A program made the position numbers and the translations under genes. Source: Leptolyngbya sp. O-77 (lineage in GTDB: Bacteria; Cyanobacteriota; Cyanobacteriia; Elainellales; Elainellaceae). Taken from it: 64,000 nucleotides of DNA. The stretch spans positions 1,587,001 to 1,651,000 of the forward strand of contig NZ_AP017367.1 in the NCBI RefSeq assembly GCF_001548395.1, in the 5' to 3' direction. Positions 25,832 to 34,762 of this stretch are shown one piece after another; position 1 is the first letter of the stretch, and each line of letters starts with the position of its first letter. The notes under the pieces were generated by a model. The model saw nothing but the letters and a program-made list of their open reading frames with translations, did not search any database and had not been told where the DNA came from.

Positions 25832-26731
25832 ATGGTGGCGACTCAAGTTTTTGATTTATCGGGTTATTTGGCAGAGCGACAGGCAATCGTAGAAGCGGCG
25901 CTGGATCAATCCCTTCCAGTGGTCTATCCCGAAACGATCTACGAGTCGATGCGTTATTCCCTGATGGCAGGGGGCAAACGGCTGCGGCCGATTTTGTGTT
26001 TGGCGACTTGCGAGATGCTAGGCGGCACGGTGGAAATGGCGCTGCCGACGGCCTGTGCCCTGGAGATGATTCACACCATGTCGCTGATTCATGATGACCT
26101 GCCCGCGATGGACAACGACGACTATCGCCGGGGCAAACTCACGAATCATAAGGTTTACGGCGAGGACATCGCGATTCTGGCGGGTGACGGGCTGTTGACC
26201 TATGCATTTGAATACATTGCTGCAAGAACGGCGGGCGTGCCGAGCGATCGCACGCTTCAGGTCATCGTTCACCTGAGTCGGGCGGTCGGCGCGGCGGGTC
26301 TGGTGGGCGGACAGGTTGTGGATCTGGAATCGGAAGGGAAGCCGGACGTGACCCTGGAAACGCTGACCTGGATTCATCGCCACAAGACCGGGGCGCTGCT
26401 AGAAGCATCGGTCGTCTGCGGAGCGATCCTGGCAGGCGCTTCGGCAGAAGATCAGCAGCGGCTATCTAGATATTCGCAAGATATTGGGCTGGCGTTCCAG
26501 ATCGTGGACGATGTGCTGGACTTGACGGCTACGCCGGAGGAACTGGGAAAATCGGTAGGCAAGGACGTGCAGGCGCAGAAGGCTACGTATCCCAGTTTTT
26601 GGGGCATTGAAGAATCGAAGCGGCAGGCGGCGCAGCTGATCGCCAGCGCCAAGGCAGAGTTGTCGCCCTATGGCACTCGCGCCCAGCCGCTTTTGGCGAT
26701 CGCCGACTATATCACTGCCCGCACGCATTAA
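25832..26731 (+). CDS. crtE: Geranylgeranyl diphosphate synthase
   Basis: Trans-prenyltransferase of 299 aa that builds GGPP for carotenoids, the chlorophyll phytyl tail and quinones. The first Asp-rich motif begins at HDDLPAMDNDDYRRG (D88, D89, D94), the longer spacing usual in bacterial/plant-type enzymes. The second is FQIVDDVLDLT around residues 230-240. SLMAGGKRLRP near residue 44 binds the substrate diphosphate. Start ATG 25832. A DUF212 membrane protein follows at 13 bp, an arrangement frequent in cyanobacteria. Confidence 0.96.
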   Translation: MVATQVFDLSGYLAERQAIVEAALDQSLPVVYPETIYESMRYSLMAGGKRLRPILCLATCEMLGGTVEMALPTACALEMIHTMSLIHDDLPAMDNDDYRRGKLTNHKVYGEDIAILAGDGLLTYAFEYIAARTAGVPSDRTLQVIVHLSRAVGAAGLVGGQVVDLESEGKPDVTLETLTWIHRHKTGALLEASVVCGAILAGASAEDQQRLSRYSQDIGLAFQIVDDVLDLTATPEELGKSVGKDVQAQKATYPSFWGIEESKRQAAQLIASAKAELSPYGTRAQPLLAIADYITARTH

Positions 26732-26744
26732 GGGGAGCGACCTC

Positions 26745-27197
26745 ATGCAGGATTTTGGTCTAGTCTTTCAAAACGTCGTGCTGTGGGTTGCGGTTGCGGC
26801 CTGTCTTATAGCCCAGGTGCTAAAGCTAATCGTAGAGTTGGCCCGTCATGGCAAGGTTAGCTTTCGCACGGTTGTCAACACGGGCGGGATGCCCAGCGCC
26901 CACTCTGCATTCGTCACGGCGCTCGCCTGTGGTGTGGGGCAATCTTCCGGCTGGGACAGTCCTGAGTTTGCGGTGGCGGTGGTGTTTGCCATCATCGTGA
27001 TGTATGACGCGGCAGGCGTGCGGCAGGCGGCCGGCAAGCAGGCCCGCGTGCTGAACAAAATCGTGGGCGAATTTTTTGAAGATGCCGAATTTCACGAAGA
27101 GCGGCTCAAGGAACTGCTAGGACACACGCCCGTTCAGGTGATTGCGGGCTGTGCGCTGGGCGTTGTGGTCTCCTGGCTGGCGGCGAAGGCCTACTGA
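26745..27197 (+). CDS. Divergent PAP2-family membrane protein (DUF212)
   Basis: 150 aa membrane protein from ATG 26745, with AGGGGAG just upstream; the frame opens earlier inside crtE but the linked RBS settles the start. Motifs of the divergent PAP2/DUF212 family: FRTVVNTGGMPSAHSAFVTAL and YDAAGVRQAAGKQARVLN. Three or four hydrophobic stretches. Possibly an acid phosphatase acting on isoprenoid or lipid phosphates; the coupling to crtE (13 bp gap) supports a role with prenyl diphosphates, but no activity is established. Confidence 0.9.
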   Translation: MQDFGLVFQNVVLWVAVAACLIAQVLKLIVELARHGKVSFRTVVNTGGMPSAHSAFVTALACGVGQSSGWDSPEFAVAVVFAIIVMYDAAGVRQAAGKQARVLNKIVGEFFEDAEFHEERLKELLGHTPVQVIAGCALGVVVSWLAAKAY

Positions 27198-27275
27198 GTC
27201 CTGTCGATGTCTTGATTTTGGATTTGCGATTTTGGATTACCCGTCAAGCCTTGGCAGGGTTTCCAGCGATTGCAT

Positions 27276-27986
27276 TTATAACGCCACCGAAGAGAACAGA
27301 TCTTGCAAGGCAAACTGCCTGTCTGTGGGCTGTCCGCCGACCGGGCGGAGTCCTGTAATTTGGCGACTATCGACGATCAGGGTGACAAAGCCGCGATCGC
27401 TCAAATCTTTTAACAATCCAGCGGCGATCGCCCAATCATTGGTGCTGGTTACCAGCAGATGCGGGCGCTGGTCGTAGGTGACAACCGTGACGCGGCGACC
27501 CGTAACCTGCTGCACCTGATCCAGCAAATCCGGGCGATTGTAGTGGTTCACCAGCACGGCGTAGCTAATAGGGCCCGGCTGCGGCGTGGGGTTGGGCGCG
27601 GTGGCGACGGTGGTAAAGGTACGATAGCCAAACGCTCGATTCAGGTAATCCGCCCAGTCGCGGGCCAAGGCAGGCGTAGCAAAGCCGCCAATGCGGGTGA
27701 CGTTTAGCCCCAAATAATCGCAAACCGTCAGGCTGGCGTTGCGCGGCACCACAGACCGCAACTGCTCCAGCGTGTTGGGGGTTTGATTTAGCACCATCAC
27801 CAGCGTTTCGCTAGATTGGGGTGGCAGGCAGGCGGGCAGTCCTTGGGCGATTCGCGAAGCAATCCCTGCGGGAGTCGCCCCCGACGGCACTGGACGAGCC
27901 TGCGCCCAGGCCCCCGCACCACCATTGCCCAGAATTGCTAAACTGCATAGCGCCACAGTTCCCCAAACCCAACCCCAATCCCGCAT
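27276..27986 (-). CDS. Secreted cyanobacterial protein of unknown function
   Basis: 236 aa with a clear signal peptide (hydrophobic VALCSLAILGNGGAGAWAQA, probable cleavage near residue 30). The mature part has two related-looking halves built around VLNQTPNTLEQLRS…GFATPALARDWADYLN and SYAVLVNHYNRPDLLDQVQQ…ITGLRP, perhaps SPOR-like modules. Two Cys (ACLPP and VCDYLG) could form a disulfide. Convergent with the DUF212 gene. I do not recognise a named family. Confidence 0.75.
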   Translation of the reverse strand: MRDWGWVWGTVALCSLAILGNGGAGAWAQARPVPSGATPAGIASRIAQGLPACLPPQSSETLVMVLNQTPNTLEQLRSVVPRNASLTVCDYLGLNVTRIGGFATPALARDWADYLNRAFGYRTFTTVATAPNPTPQPGPISYAVLVNHYNRPDLLDQVQQVTGRRVTVVTYDQRPHLLVTSTNDWAIAAGLLKDLSDRGFVTLIVDSRQITGLRPVGGQPTDRQFALQDLFSSVAL

Positions 27987-28120
27987 AACCCGCTCAATCC
28001 TTACGCTGCAACGCTAATCTACTACAGCAGCATAGCCCGCTCCAACCGGATTTTTTAAACTAGGCCTCCTTCATTTCTTTACAGAATCTTTACAGATAAG
28101 CCTTTTTCTCCCATTTGCCC

Positions 28121-28768
28121 ATGCTTCCCCTCACGCTCATCATCGGCAACAAAAACTACTCCTCTTGGTCTTTGCGCCCGTGGCTGGCGATGCACCAAAT
28201 GGCCGTGCCTTTTACTGAAATTCGGCTACCGCTAGATACGCCAGAGTTTTACGCTCAGATTGAGCGCTACTCCCCATCGCGGCGGGTTCCTGCGCTGCGG
28301 CAGGGCGATTGGGTCATTTGGGAATCGCTGGCGATTTGTGAGTATGTTGCAGAACTGTTTCCCGATCGCCCTTGGTATCCCGCCGATCCTCAGGTCAGGG
28401 CGATCGCCCGTGCGGTGAGCCACGAAATGCACGCTGGATTTGCCAAACTGCGGACTCATATGCCGATGGACGTGCGATCGCGCTATCCAGGCAAAGGCCG
28501 CGCTCCGGGCGTGCAGGCTGATATCGACCGCATCACATCCCTGTGGCGCGAGTGCCGCAGCAACTATGGCAGCGAGGGTGAGTTTCTGTTTGGTGGCTTT
28601 GGCATTGCCGATGCAATGTATGCCCCGGTGGTATCGCGCTTTGTCACCTATGGAGTGGCGCTTGATCCGGTATGCCAGGCCGATGCCGATGCCGTGTGGG
28701 CGCTGCCGAGTATGCAGGCATGGATTACAGACGCTCAACAAGAAACCGAAGTCCTGACTCACCCATAA
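28121..28768 (+). CDS. Glutathione S-transferase family protein
   Basis: 215 aa from ATG 28121 (a TTG two codons earlier is possible). N-terminal thioredoxin-like domain begins LTLIIGNKNYSSWSLRPWLA and continues to SRRVPALRQGDWVIWESLAIC, the cis-Pro/ES glutathione site. The C-terminal all-helical domain follows. Resembles the YfcF/maleylacetoacetate-isomerase-like bacterial GST group. Likely detoxification or thiol transfer; substrate unknown. Monocistronic. Confidence 0.92.
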   Translation: MLPLTLIIGNKNYSSWSLRPWLAMHQMAVPFTEIRLPLDTPEFYAQIERYSPSRRVPALRQGDWVIWESLAICEYVAELFPDRPWYPADPQVRAIARAVSHEMHAGFAKLRTHMPMDVRSRYPGKGRAPGVQADIDRITSLWRECRSNYGSEGEFLFGGFGIADAMYAPVVSRFVTYGVALDPVCQADADAVWALPSMQAWITDAQQETEVLTHP

Positions 28769-29021
28769 GCAGTACGCGACAGAGATGACTCCTTCGCTAG
28801 GATGAGGCAGTGTAGAACCTCAGACAGGGCGTTTCATCCTCAGGGCGGACTAAAATCATAAGTAAATCTGATACTCTTCAGGGATTCTTCGATTGACGAC
28901 TTATAATTTTGGCTGTTACTGTAAAGAAAAAGTTAAAGAAAACATAGACTCCTTCATACTTATGGTTGCCCAACGGGTCACCCAATCTGGGCGCTTGACC
29001 TCCATCCAAGGACTCTTCGCA

Positions 29022-29759
29022 ATGCGATCGCTCTCCGGACTTACCCTCTTCTGCGACTTCGACGGCCCCATCATCGACGTTTCCGACCGCTACTACGAAA
29101 CGTATCTCCTGGGTCTGTCAGATGTGCAAACCTTCTATCAAACTCGCGGTGTCTCGGTGCCCGTACATCGCCTCAGCAAGGCGCAATTTTGGGACATGAA
29201 GCAAAACCGCGTGCCCGACGTAGAAATTGCCCTGCGATCGGGGCTACGGGGTGACCAAATTGAGGTGTTCCTCAAGCGCGTGGTGGAAATTGTGAACCGT
29301 CCCGACCTGCTGCAAAAAGACACCCTCCAGCCGGGGGCGCGGTGGGCGCTGTCGCTGCTGCGGGCACAGGGGGCGCGACTGGTGCTGGTGACGCTGCGCT
29401 GCCGCGACCAAGCGACGCAAGTTTTGGAAAGCCACGGCCTGCTCGACCTGTTCAATGGCATTTGGGGAATGCAGGATGCGGGCGCGGCCTACGCAAACCA
29501 GGCAGAGCATAAGACTGGGCTTCTGGCAGAGGCGATCGCCACGATGGGCAGCGGCTCCACGGCCTGGATGGTGGGCGACACCGAAGCAGACGTGATCGCC
29601 GGACAGGCCGCAGGCATCGCCACGATTGCCCTCACCTGCGGCATTCGCAGCCAGTCCTACCTGAAAAAGTTTGAACCCACTCGCCTTCACAGCGACCTGC
29701 TTTCGGCAGTTCACTACCTGGTCTATCAGAGCGAAAACTGCTCGATGTCGGTCGCCTAG
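29022..29759 (+). CDS. HAD-superfamily hydrolase
   Basis: Haloacid-dehalogenase-like hydrolase, 245 aa from ATG 29022, chosen because AAGGA precedes it by about 9 bases and the family motif follows at once. The frame is open to TTG 28893 and ATG 28962, giving weaker starts. Motif I FCDFDGPI (D-x-D), motif II region LVLVTLRCRD, and motif IV WMVGDTEADVIAGQAAG are in place. Likely a small phosphatase similar to phosphoglycolate phosphatase types, but the cap domain gives no specific substrate. Confidence 0.88.
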   Translation: MRSLSGLTLFCDFDGPIIDVSDRYYETYLLGLSDVQTFYQTRGVSVPVHRLSKAQFWDMKQNRVPDVEIALRSGLRGDQIEVFLKRVVEIVNRPDLLQKDTLQPGARWALSLLRAQGARLVLVTLRCRDQATQVLESHGLLDLFNGIWGMQDAGAAYANQAEHKTGLLAEAIATMGSGSTAWMVGDTEADVIAGQAAGIATIALTCGIRSQSYLKKFEPTRLHSDLLSAVHYLVYQSENCSMSVA

Positions 29760-29886
29760 AGCATTCGACCAGTCCCTCACGGGCAGTGCTTCACGGGCAG
29801 GCTCTCACCGCAGGGAACTTCAGGCACAGCATTGGCGTAGAATTTCGCTAGGATCGACTTGGCTGCGTATCTTTACCTAACGAACC

Positions 29887-30372
29887 ATGTCTCTCGACAA
29901 TCTGCGCGATCTCTACCAGCAGGTCATCCTGGAGCGCTACAAAAAGCCCCGCTATAAAGGTAAAACCAATCCCATTGATCGTTATCAAAAGGGGCATAAC
30001 CCATCCTGCGGCGACACCATCGAGCTAACGCTACACCTAGAGGACGATCCGCAGGGCGGCTCCCGGATTGCAGACGTGAAGTTTGAAGGGGAAGGCTGCG
30101 CGATTTCCATGGCCTCGGCCGATCTGATGGCCGAAGCGCTGCGCGGCAAGACCACAGACGAAGCGCTGGAGATGGTGCAAAAGTTTCAAGCCATGATGCG
30201 CGGTGAGGCCGAGTTTCCCACCGATCTCCGCAAGCTCAACGTCATGCAGGGCGTTGCCCAATTTCCTGTGCGGATCAAGTGCGCGAACCTTTCCTGGCAT
30301 ACGCTAAAAGCTGCACTGGAAGCTGCTCAGGGCGAACAGCCCGAATTTGTCAGCAACGAGGCCGAGGGATAA
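29887..30372 (+). CDS. sufU: SufU-type Fe-S cluster assembly protein
   Basis: 161 aa NifU-N/IscU-fold protein of the SufU branch. Ligand residues: C41 and D43 in NPSCGDTIEL, C71 in GEGCAISMAS, and C132 in RIKCANLSW. The insertion between C71 and C132 (MVQKFQAMMRGE) is characteristic of SufU rather than IscU. SufU accepts sulfur from the SufS desulfurase in well-studied bacteria. It is not next to other suf genes here. Start ATG 29887. Confidence 0.93.
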   Translation: MSLDNLRDLYQQVILERYKKPRYKGKTNPIDRYQKGHNPSCGDTIELTLHLEDDPQGGSRIADVKFEGEGCAISMASADLMAEALRGKTTDEALEMVQKFQAMMRGEAEFPTDLRKLNVMQGVAQFPVRIKCANLSWHTLKAALEAAQGEQPEFVSNEAEG

Positions 30373-30746
30373 GGGAACTGGGGAGGGGACGGCTAATCTT
30401 CTAAGGGGGCCATCGCCCATCCGCCTCACCCCTTTAACGCCTAAGATCCTCGGATTTGCTGTATTACAGGAGTCCTTGCTTGGAGCAGTGTTGTTTGTTG
30501 GGGAGTGCCAACGAATCCTATGAGCGGGCAGCAGAAGACATTGAAGTGTTGACTAGGGTAACGGTTGCTCACAGGACGCAACAACGGCTCGTGCATCGTC
30601 AAACCTTTGAGTTGCCGCAAATGTGAGTCGCCGCAAATGGAAGGAACAGTTGACCAGACTCAAAGACGGGAGATTCTCAATTGGTGTCACCGGGTTGAGA
30701 ATTTGGGCAAGCTGGGCAGTTCTGTGCAACACCTGGCTGCTATGAA
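30373..30746. other. Intergenic region after sufU
   Basis: 374 bp between convergent sufU and ictB. A 61-codon frame at 30565-30750 shows no recognisable domain or good ribosome-binding site and overlaps the ictB end, so I do not call it. Nothing else is evident. Confidence 0.55.
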
Positions 30747-32162
30747 TTAATCGAGGTTCCCCTCCGTCATTTCGGATGTTTGATAGCTATCCACTGGCTT
30801 CCAGCCCCAAGCGGGCACGTAGTAACTTGCAACGATCGCCAGCATGAGCCACCAGAGCGTGCTGACCTGGGGGCGATACCATACTGTGTCTACGAGTCCG
30901 TGGAAGAGCATTCCGACCACGGTGGCGATCGCCCCCACTAGCCAAAATCCATCCGGGTTTGCGGCGGCGCGGAGGCGCTGGAGTTGCGTCCAAGCTTGGT
31001 GAAACGTGACCAACAGGAGCCAGAGAAACACGGTTAACCCAACGACTCCCGTTTCCACCAAAATTTCCAGCAGGATGGAATAGGCGCTGAGTGCTGAAAA
31101 GCCCGCCCGCTGATAGCGTGGATAGACCTGGTTGAAGGCATCGTTTCCGGGGCCGATGCCCAAAATGGGGCGATCGCGGATCATGTCTTGTACCGCAGCC
31201 CACACGTTAAGCCGGAAATTGTTGCTGCTGTCTTGCCGCCCCATGAACATACTAAGGACGCGATCGCGCAGGGGATCAACCGCTGCCACTGCCAGCACGA
31301 CGAACGCTGCCGACACTCCCAACACCAACGGGATAGCCCAGCGTCGCCAAAATGGTGGCAGATGGCGGCTAAACCAGTGTGCCAGCAGCAGCACCAGCGC
31401 AAACCCTGCCATCACAAAGCCAATCCAGCCGCCCCGGCTAAAGGTCAACACCAGGCAGGCGGCATTCAGTCCCGTCATCAGCAGCGCCAGCGCCTTGGGG
31501 AGCCATCGCCGCCACGCAAACACCGCCGCCGCGCTCAGCATCACTGCTGGCAAAATGTAGGCCGCTAGCAGGTTGGGGTTGCCCAGGTAGCTGTAGACGC
31601 GGGTCGTTTTTGCCAGGGTGGACCCGGCATCTACCCAGGTGGCCAGGGCAGGAGCGCCAAAGAACCACTGCCGAATACCTTCCACGCTCACTGCCAGCGC
31701 CGTCAGCAGGTAAACCGCAATTACGCCAGCGCGAATCCGGGGCGATCGCAGCACTCGCGCCAGCAGCGCAAACAGCAGCATATACAGCGTCAGCTTGATC
31801 AGCCCTGAAATGGCCGCTGTCCGCACGGGCGAAAGCGCCGTCGCCGCCACCGACACCAGCCAATACAGCAGCACCAGCAGATGAATCGGCGTTAAACCCA
31901 GTCCTTCATCGTCTGACAGCGTGAGCAGAAGCCAGTAGCCGCCGCAGGCAATCAGCAGTACGCCAATCAGCGCCGTAGACACAAACGGAGCCAGCCCAAA
32001 CACAATCGCCGCCAGCACTGCCCCGATTGGGTCTGCCCACTGCATGAGCCAGCTTCCTCTGCGCCAGCCCCGCAGCGCCCCGACCCAACTGTGTAGCAGG
32101 CTAGAGCGAATCCAAGTCGGCAGGGGCGTGGTCGTCAGCGTGAGTTGGTTCCAAACGTTCAT
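30747..32162 (-). CDS. ictB: IctB-like membrane protein, O-antigen ligase family
   Basis: 471 aa polytopic membrane protein with about ten to twelve helices. It matches cyanobacterial IctB, once proposed as an inorganic-carbon transporter and belonging to the Wzy_C/O-antigen ligase superfamily. The Wzy_C region includes VYSYLGNPNLLAAYILPAV, LTFSRGGWIGFVMAGFAL and ILGIGPGNDAFNQVYPRYQ. Start ATG 32162. Physiological role (bicarbonate accumulation versus glycan ligation) is unsettled in the literature. It is single-gene here, with a long leader region. Confidence 0.92.
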   Translation of the reverse strand: MNVWNQLTLTTTPLPTWIRSSLLHSWVGALRGWRRGSWLMQWADPIGAVLAAIVFGLAPFVSTALIGVLLIACGGYWLLLTLSDDEGLGLTPIHLLVLLYWLVSVAATALSPVRTAAISGLIKLTLYMLLFALLARVLRSPRIRAGVIAVYLLTALAVSVEGIRQWFFGAPALATWVDAGSTLAKTTRVYSYLGNPNLLAAYILPAVMLSAAAVFAWRRWLPKALALLMTGLNAACLVLTFSRGGWIGFVMAGFALVLLLAHWFSRHLPPFWRRWAIPLVLGVSAAFVVLAVAAVDPLRDRVLSMFMGRQDSSNNFRLNVWAAVQDMIRDRPILGIGPGNDAFNQVYPRYQRAGFSALSAYSILLEILVETGVVGLTVFLWLLLVTFHQAWTQLQRLRAAANPDGFWLVGAIATVVGMLFHGLVDTVWYRPQVSTLWWLMLAIVASYYVPAWGWKPVDSYQTSEMTEGNLD

Positions 32163-32594
32163 GGGAAGTGGGGGCGGAGTTATTTAAGGAACAGACGATT
32201 CTAAGGAACAGACGATTCTGCAAACTCTACAGCATTTTTTGCAGGGTGAGATCGCGCTGTCCTGCAAAGACGAAAGTTTCGTAGCTTTCTGCGTAGCTTC
32301 ATAGTTTCAAAAGCTTCTTCGAAAGCTTCAAAAATGCTGCATCAGGTCTATAGTGCCACCTGAGGAAAAGTTTTGATCGCAAGAAATTTTTCTCGCTTGG
32401 GCAGACTAAAATGAGCGCACAAGCTGAATCCTGCACGCTCGACAAGTTGTAAGGTTCATTAAGATACTAAGCCGCTAGCCCATTTCAGAGTGAACCGCTA
32501 GTTCATTACAGAACGAGACAAGCTGCGACGAGTCTGGTCAATGGTAGAGCCGACCCTGCCAAGGACGACCCTCAGGCTGGCGCAAAACGCCATC
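32163..32594. other. Intergenic region upstream of ictB
   Basis: 432 bp without a gene. Contains short AGCTTC/AAGCTTC repetitions near 32280-32340 (GTAGCTTTCTGCGTAGCTTC and AAGCTTCTTCGAAAGCTTC), which can form a small hairpin. No clear promoter for ictB could be assigned. Confidence 0.5.
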
Positions 32595-32705
32595 CTAGTG
32601 CTGCGTCAACGTTATAAATCAGGGTTTGTAGTGAGCGTTTTAGCGCTAAAGCGCCGACTACGAACTGAGGGTCAACCCTAAAATCAGGCTTTGACAAAGC
32701 ACTAG
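32595..32705. repeat. 111-bp MITE-like element with CTAGTGCT inverted ends
   Basis: Left end CTAGTGCTGCGTCAA (32595-32609) is matched in inverse by TTGACAAAGCACTAG (32691-32705), and a second inverted match, AGGGTT/AACCCT, lies at the same distance inside both ends. The centre carries the AGCGCTAAAGCGC palindrome shared with the repeats at 16625-16796 and 55210-55300. The right terminus overlaps the stop codon of the DUF3134 gene. Confidence 0.85.
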
Positions 32706-32938
32706 TCGTCCAGATCTAGCACGTCGTCGTCATCATCATCCAGGTCGTAGCTGTTGTCTTCGCCCGCCATCAGCTCGTTGATTTCTTCTTCGTCATCTGA
32801 GAAGTCGAAGTCGCCGCTTTCGCGAGCCAGCAGCCGCCCCGTTCCTTCCAGCCAGTCCAAAATAGACGCATCGCGCTGGAGGGGAATCACTTCGGCCGGT
32901 TGGTTGCGGGGAATTTCACGCAGAGCAGGGTTACGCAT
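32702..32938 (-). CDS. DUF3134 small acidic protein
   Basis: 78 aa cyanobacteria-specific protein. The N-terminal half is the conserved DUF3134 block (NPALREIPRNQPAEVIPL, then SILDWLEGTGRLLARE); the C-terminal 35 residues are almost all Asp/Glu, ending in DDDDDDVLDLDD. Function is unknown. Start ATG 32938. The TAG stop is formed by the CTAGTGC end of the adjoining repeat element. Confidence 0.88.
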   Translation of the reverse strand: MRNPALREIPRNQPAEVIPLQRDASILDWLEGTGRLLARESGDFDFSDDEEEINELMAGEDNSYDLDDDDDDVLDLDD

Positions 32939-33098
32939 TGTCTTTTCAAATCTCTATATACTCTTTAGTGTAATCCGTCACGGATGAGACGGATGGAACT
33001 TGGCTAAAACGATGAGTTTTGGATAGCTTAGGCGATCGCCCTCGTCCCTTTCCCCATCAGCCTTTCAGCATCAAAGCATTTACTTAGCAGGCGCACCC

Positions 33099-33686
33099 AT
33101 GACCCTTGGCAAAGCGGAACTCTTGCAGGCGATCGCTGGCAAAAATCGGGGCCTGTTGGCATCCGAAGCAGACAACTTGGCGATCCTGGCGGCAGTGGCG
33201 CGGCTGGAAGAATTTAACCCCACGCCGCGACCGCTCGAAGCCGCAGACAAGCTCGACGGCAACTGGCGCTTGCTTTACACCACCAGCACTGAACTGTTGG
33301 GCATTGGGCGCTTTCCCGTCCTGAGGCTGGGGCAAATTTATCAGTGCATCCGTGTCAAAACGCAGCAGGTGTTTAACATTGCCGAAGTGACTAGCCTGCC
33401 GCTGCTGGAGGGCTTGGTCAGCGTCGCCGCTCGGTTTGACCCCGTGAGCGATCGCCGGGTAGATGTAGGCTTCGAGCGGGGTATCTTTGGGCTACAGCGG
33501 CTGATCGGCTATCGCAACCCCAGCCAGTTCATTCAGGACATCCAGAGCGGCAAGCGCTTCGCCGCTGCCGACTTTCGCATCGACCCCACCCGGCGCAAAG
33601 GCTGGCTGGAAATCACGTATCTGGATGACGACCTGCGGATTGGGCGCGGCAACGAGGGCAGCGTGTTTGTGCTGACCCGAGTTTAG
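33099..33686 (+). CDS. PAP/fibrillin family protein
   Basis: 195 aa plastid-lipid-associated protein/fibrillin homologue. Typical stretches: KAELLQAIAGKNRGLLAS, then LEAADKLDGNWRLLYTTSTE, and the C-terminal RIGRGNEGSVFVLTRV. In plants and cyanobacteria these lipocalin-like proteins associate with thylakoid lipid and protect photosystems under stress. Start ATG 33099. Single gene on plus strand; not obviously in an operon with the nuclease gene that begins 45 bp later, though cotranscription is possible. Confidence 0.92.
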   Translation: MTLGKAELLQAIAGKNRGLLASEADNLAILAAVARLEEFNPTPRPLEAADKLDGNWRLLYTTSTELLGIGRFPVLRLGQIYQCIRVKTQQVFNIAEVTSLPLLEGLVSVAARFDPVSDRRVDVGFERGIFGLQRLIGYRNPSQFIQDIQSGKRFAAADFRIDPTRRKGWLEITYLDDDLRIGRGNEGSVFVLTRV

Positions 33687-33730
33687 GGGATTTGCAGGTT
33701 GATGGGTCGCCAGGATTGAAGGGAGGCACT

Positions 33731-34543
33731 ATGGGGCGATCGCCCGTCATGCGGATTTCTCAGGGACAGCTTAACCTGCTGGATCTGTGTCCACGCCAGT
33801 TTCAGCACGTTTATCTCGATCAGCTTGCTGCGCCCCCCAGCCCCGACCAGCAGGAAAACCTCGACTGGGGCAGCCAGTTTCACCTGCTGATGCAGCAGCG
33901 AGAACTGGGGCTGCCCATTGCCGCGCTGACTCCGGCCGATCCGGCCTTGCAGCAGTGCGTGTGGGAATTTGTAGAAGCTGCGCCAGACGTGTTTGCGCCC
34001 AATCCCAACCAGCAGCGCCAGAGCGAACACCGCCGCAGCCTGCTGTTTCAGGGCTATCTGCTGACGGTGGTGTATGACCTGCTAGTGCAACAGCCGGGCA
34101 AAGCTGAAATCCTGGACTGGAAAACCTACGGCAAACCCAAGCAGCCGCAATGGCTGGCGCAACACTGGCAAACGCGGCTCTATCCCTTTGTGCTGGCGGA
34201 AACCAGCGACTATGGGCCAGAGCAAATCACGATGACCTACTGGTTTGTGCGGGCCACGCCGCCGGGCGCATCGACCCCGCAGCCGCAGCGGTTGGCGTTT
34301 CCCTACAGCCGAGCGGCCCATGAGCAAACTCGTCAAGACCTGAGCGAACGATTGCAACGCCTGACCCGCTGGCTAGAGCGCTACGACCAGGGCGAGCCAT
34401 TCCCCCGCCAGCAGGATTCGCGAAACGACTGCGCCCTCTGTGGGCCGGGCATCCGCTGTTGGGGAGATTCCCAACCCACCGCCAGTCCGTCGCTGCCCCT
34501 GCCAGACCTGAGCGCGATCGCCGAAATCCCCCTAGATTTTTGA
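33731..34543 (+). CDS. RecB-like PD-(D/E)XK nuclease with Fe-S-type cysteines
   Basis: 270 aa from ATG 33731, which follows GGGAGG by 4 bases; the frame also opens at 33692. PD-(D/E)XK nuclease fold: a His in GSQFHLLMQQRE, then AEILDWKTYGKP supplying the Asp and Lys. Four Cys are placed as in Fe-S nucleases of the AddB/Cas4/Dna2 type: one at C20 (LCPRQFQHVYL) and three at C234, C237 and C243 (CALCGPGIRCWG). A DNA repair or end-processing role is likely. No cas genes or helicase lie nearby, so it appears to be a stand-alone nuclease. Confidence 0.87.
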   Translation: MGRSPVMRISQGQLNLLDLCPRQFQHVYLDQLAAPPSPDQQENLDWGSQFHLLMQQRELGLPIAALTPADPALQQCVWEFVEAAPDVFAPNPNQQRQSEHRRSLLFQGYLLTVVYDLLVQQPGKAEILDWKTYGKPKQPQWLAQHWQTRLYPFVLAETSDYGPEQITMTYWFVRATPPGASTPQPQRLAFPYSRAAHEQTRQDLSERLQRLTRWLERYDQGEPFPRQQDSRNDCALCGPGIRCWGDSQPTASPSLPLPDLSAIAEIPLDF

Positions 34544-34762
34544 ATAGACGTGCCACGCGGCGGATCGTTCGTCAAGGTTCAGATACAAAAGTTTGTAAAT
34601 TTTGGGCAATGTTGTTACAGTGCAGGTATAGAAAGGGCTGGGGGTTAGGAATTAGGAGTTTGGGAGAAATCCGCACAACAGCGGGTTTGTCACCTGACTG
34701 CGGTTCTTCCTTGTGGCTGCCTTTTGGTTCCTCCTGCTCACCTCACACAACTGCACTGCGCT

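Noticed and set aside
30565..30750. 61-codon frame after sufU
   Set aside because: No RBS or recognisable domain, and it overlaps the ictB stop.
33731..34543. Cas4 as part of a CRISPR locus
   Set aside because: No repeats or other cas genes anywhere in the window; only the Fe-S nuclease fold is shared.
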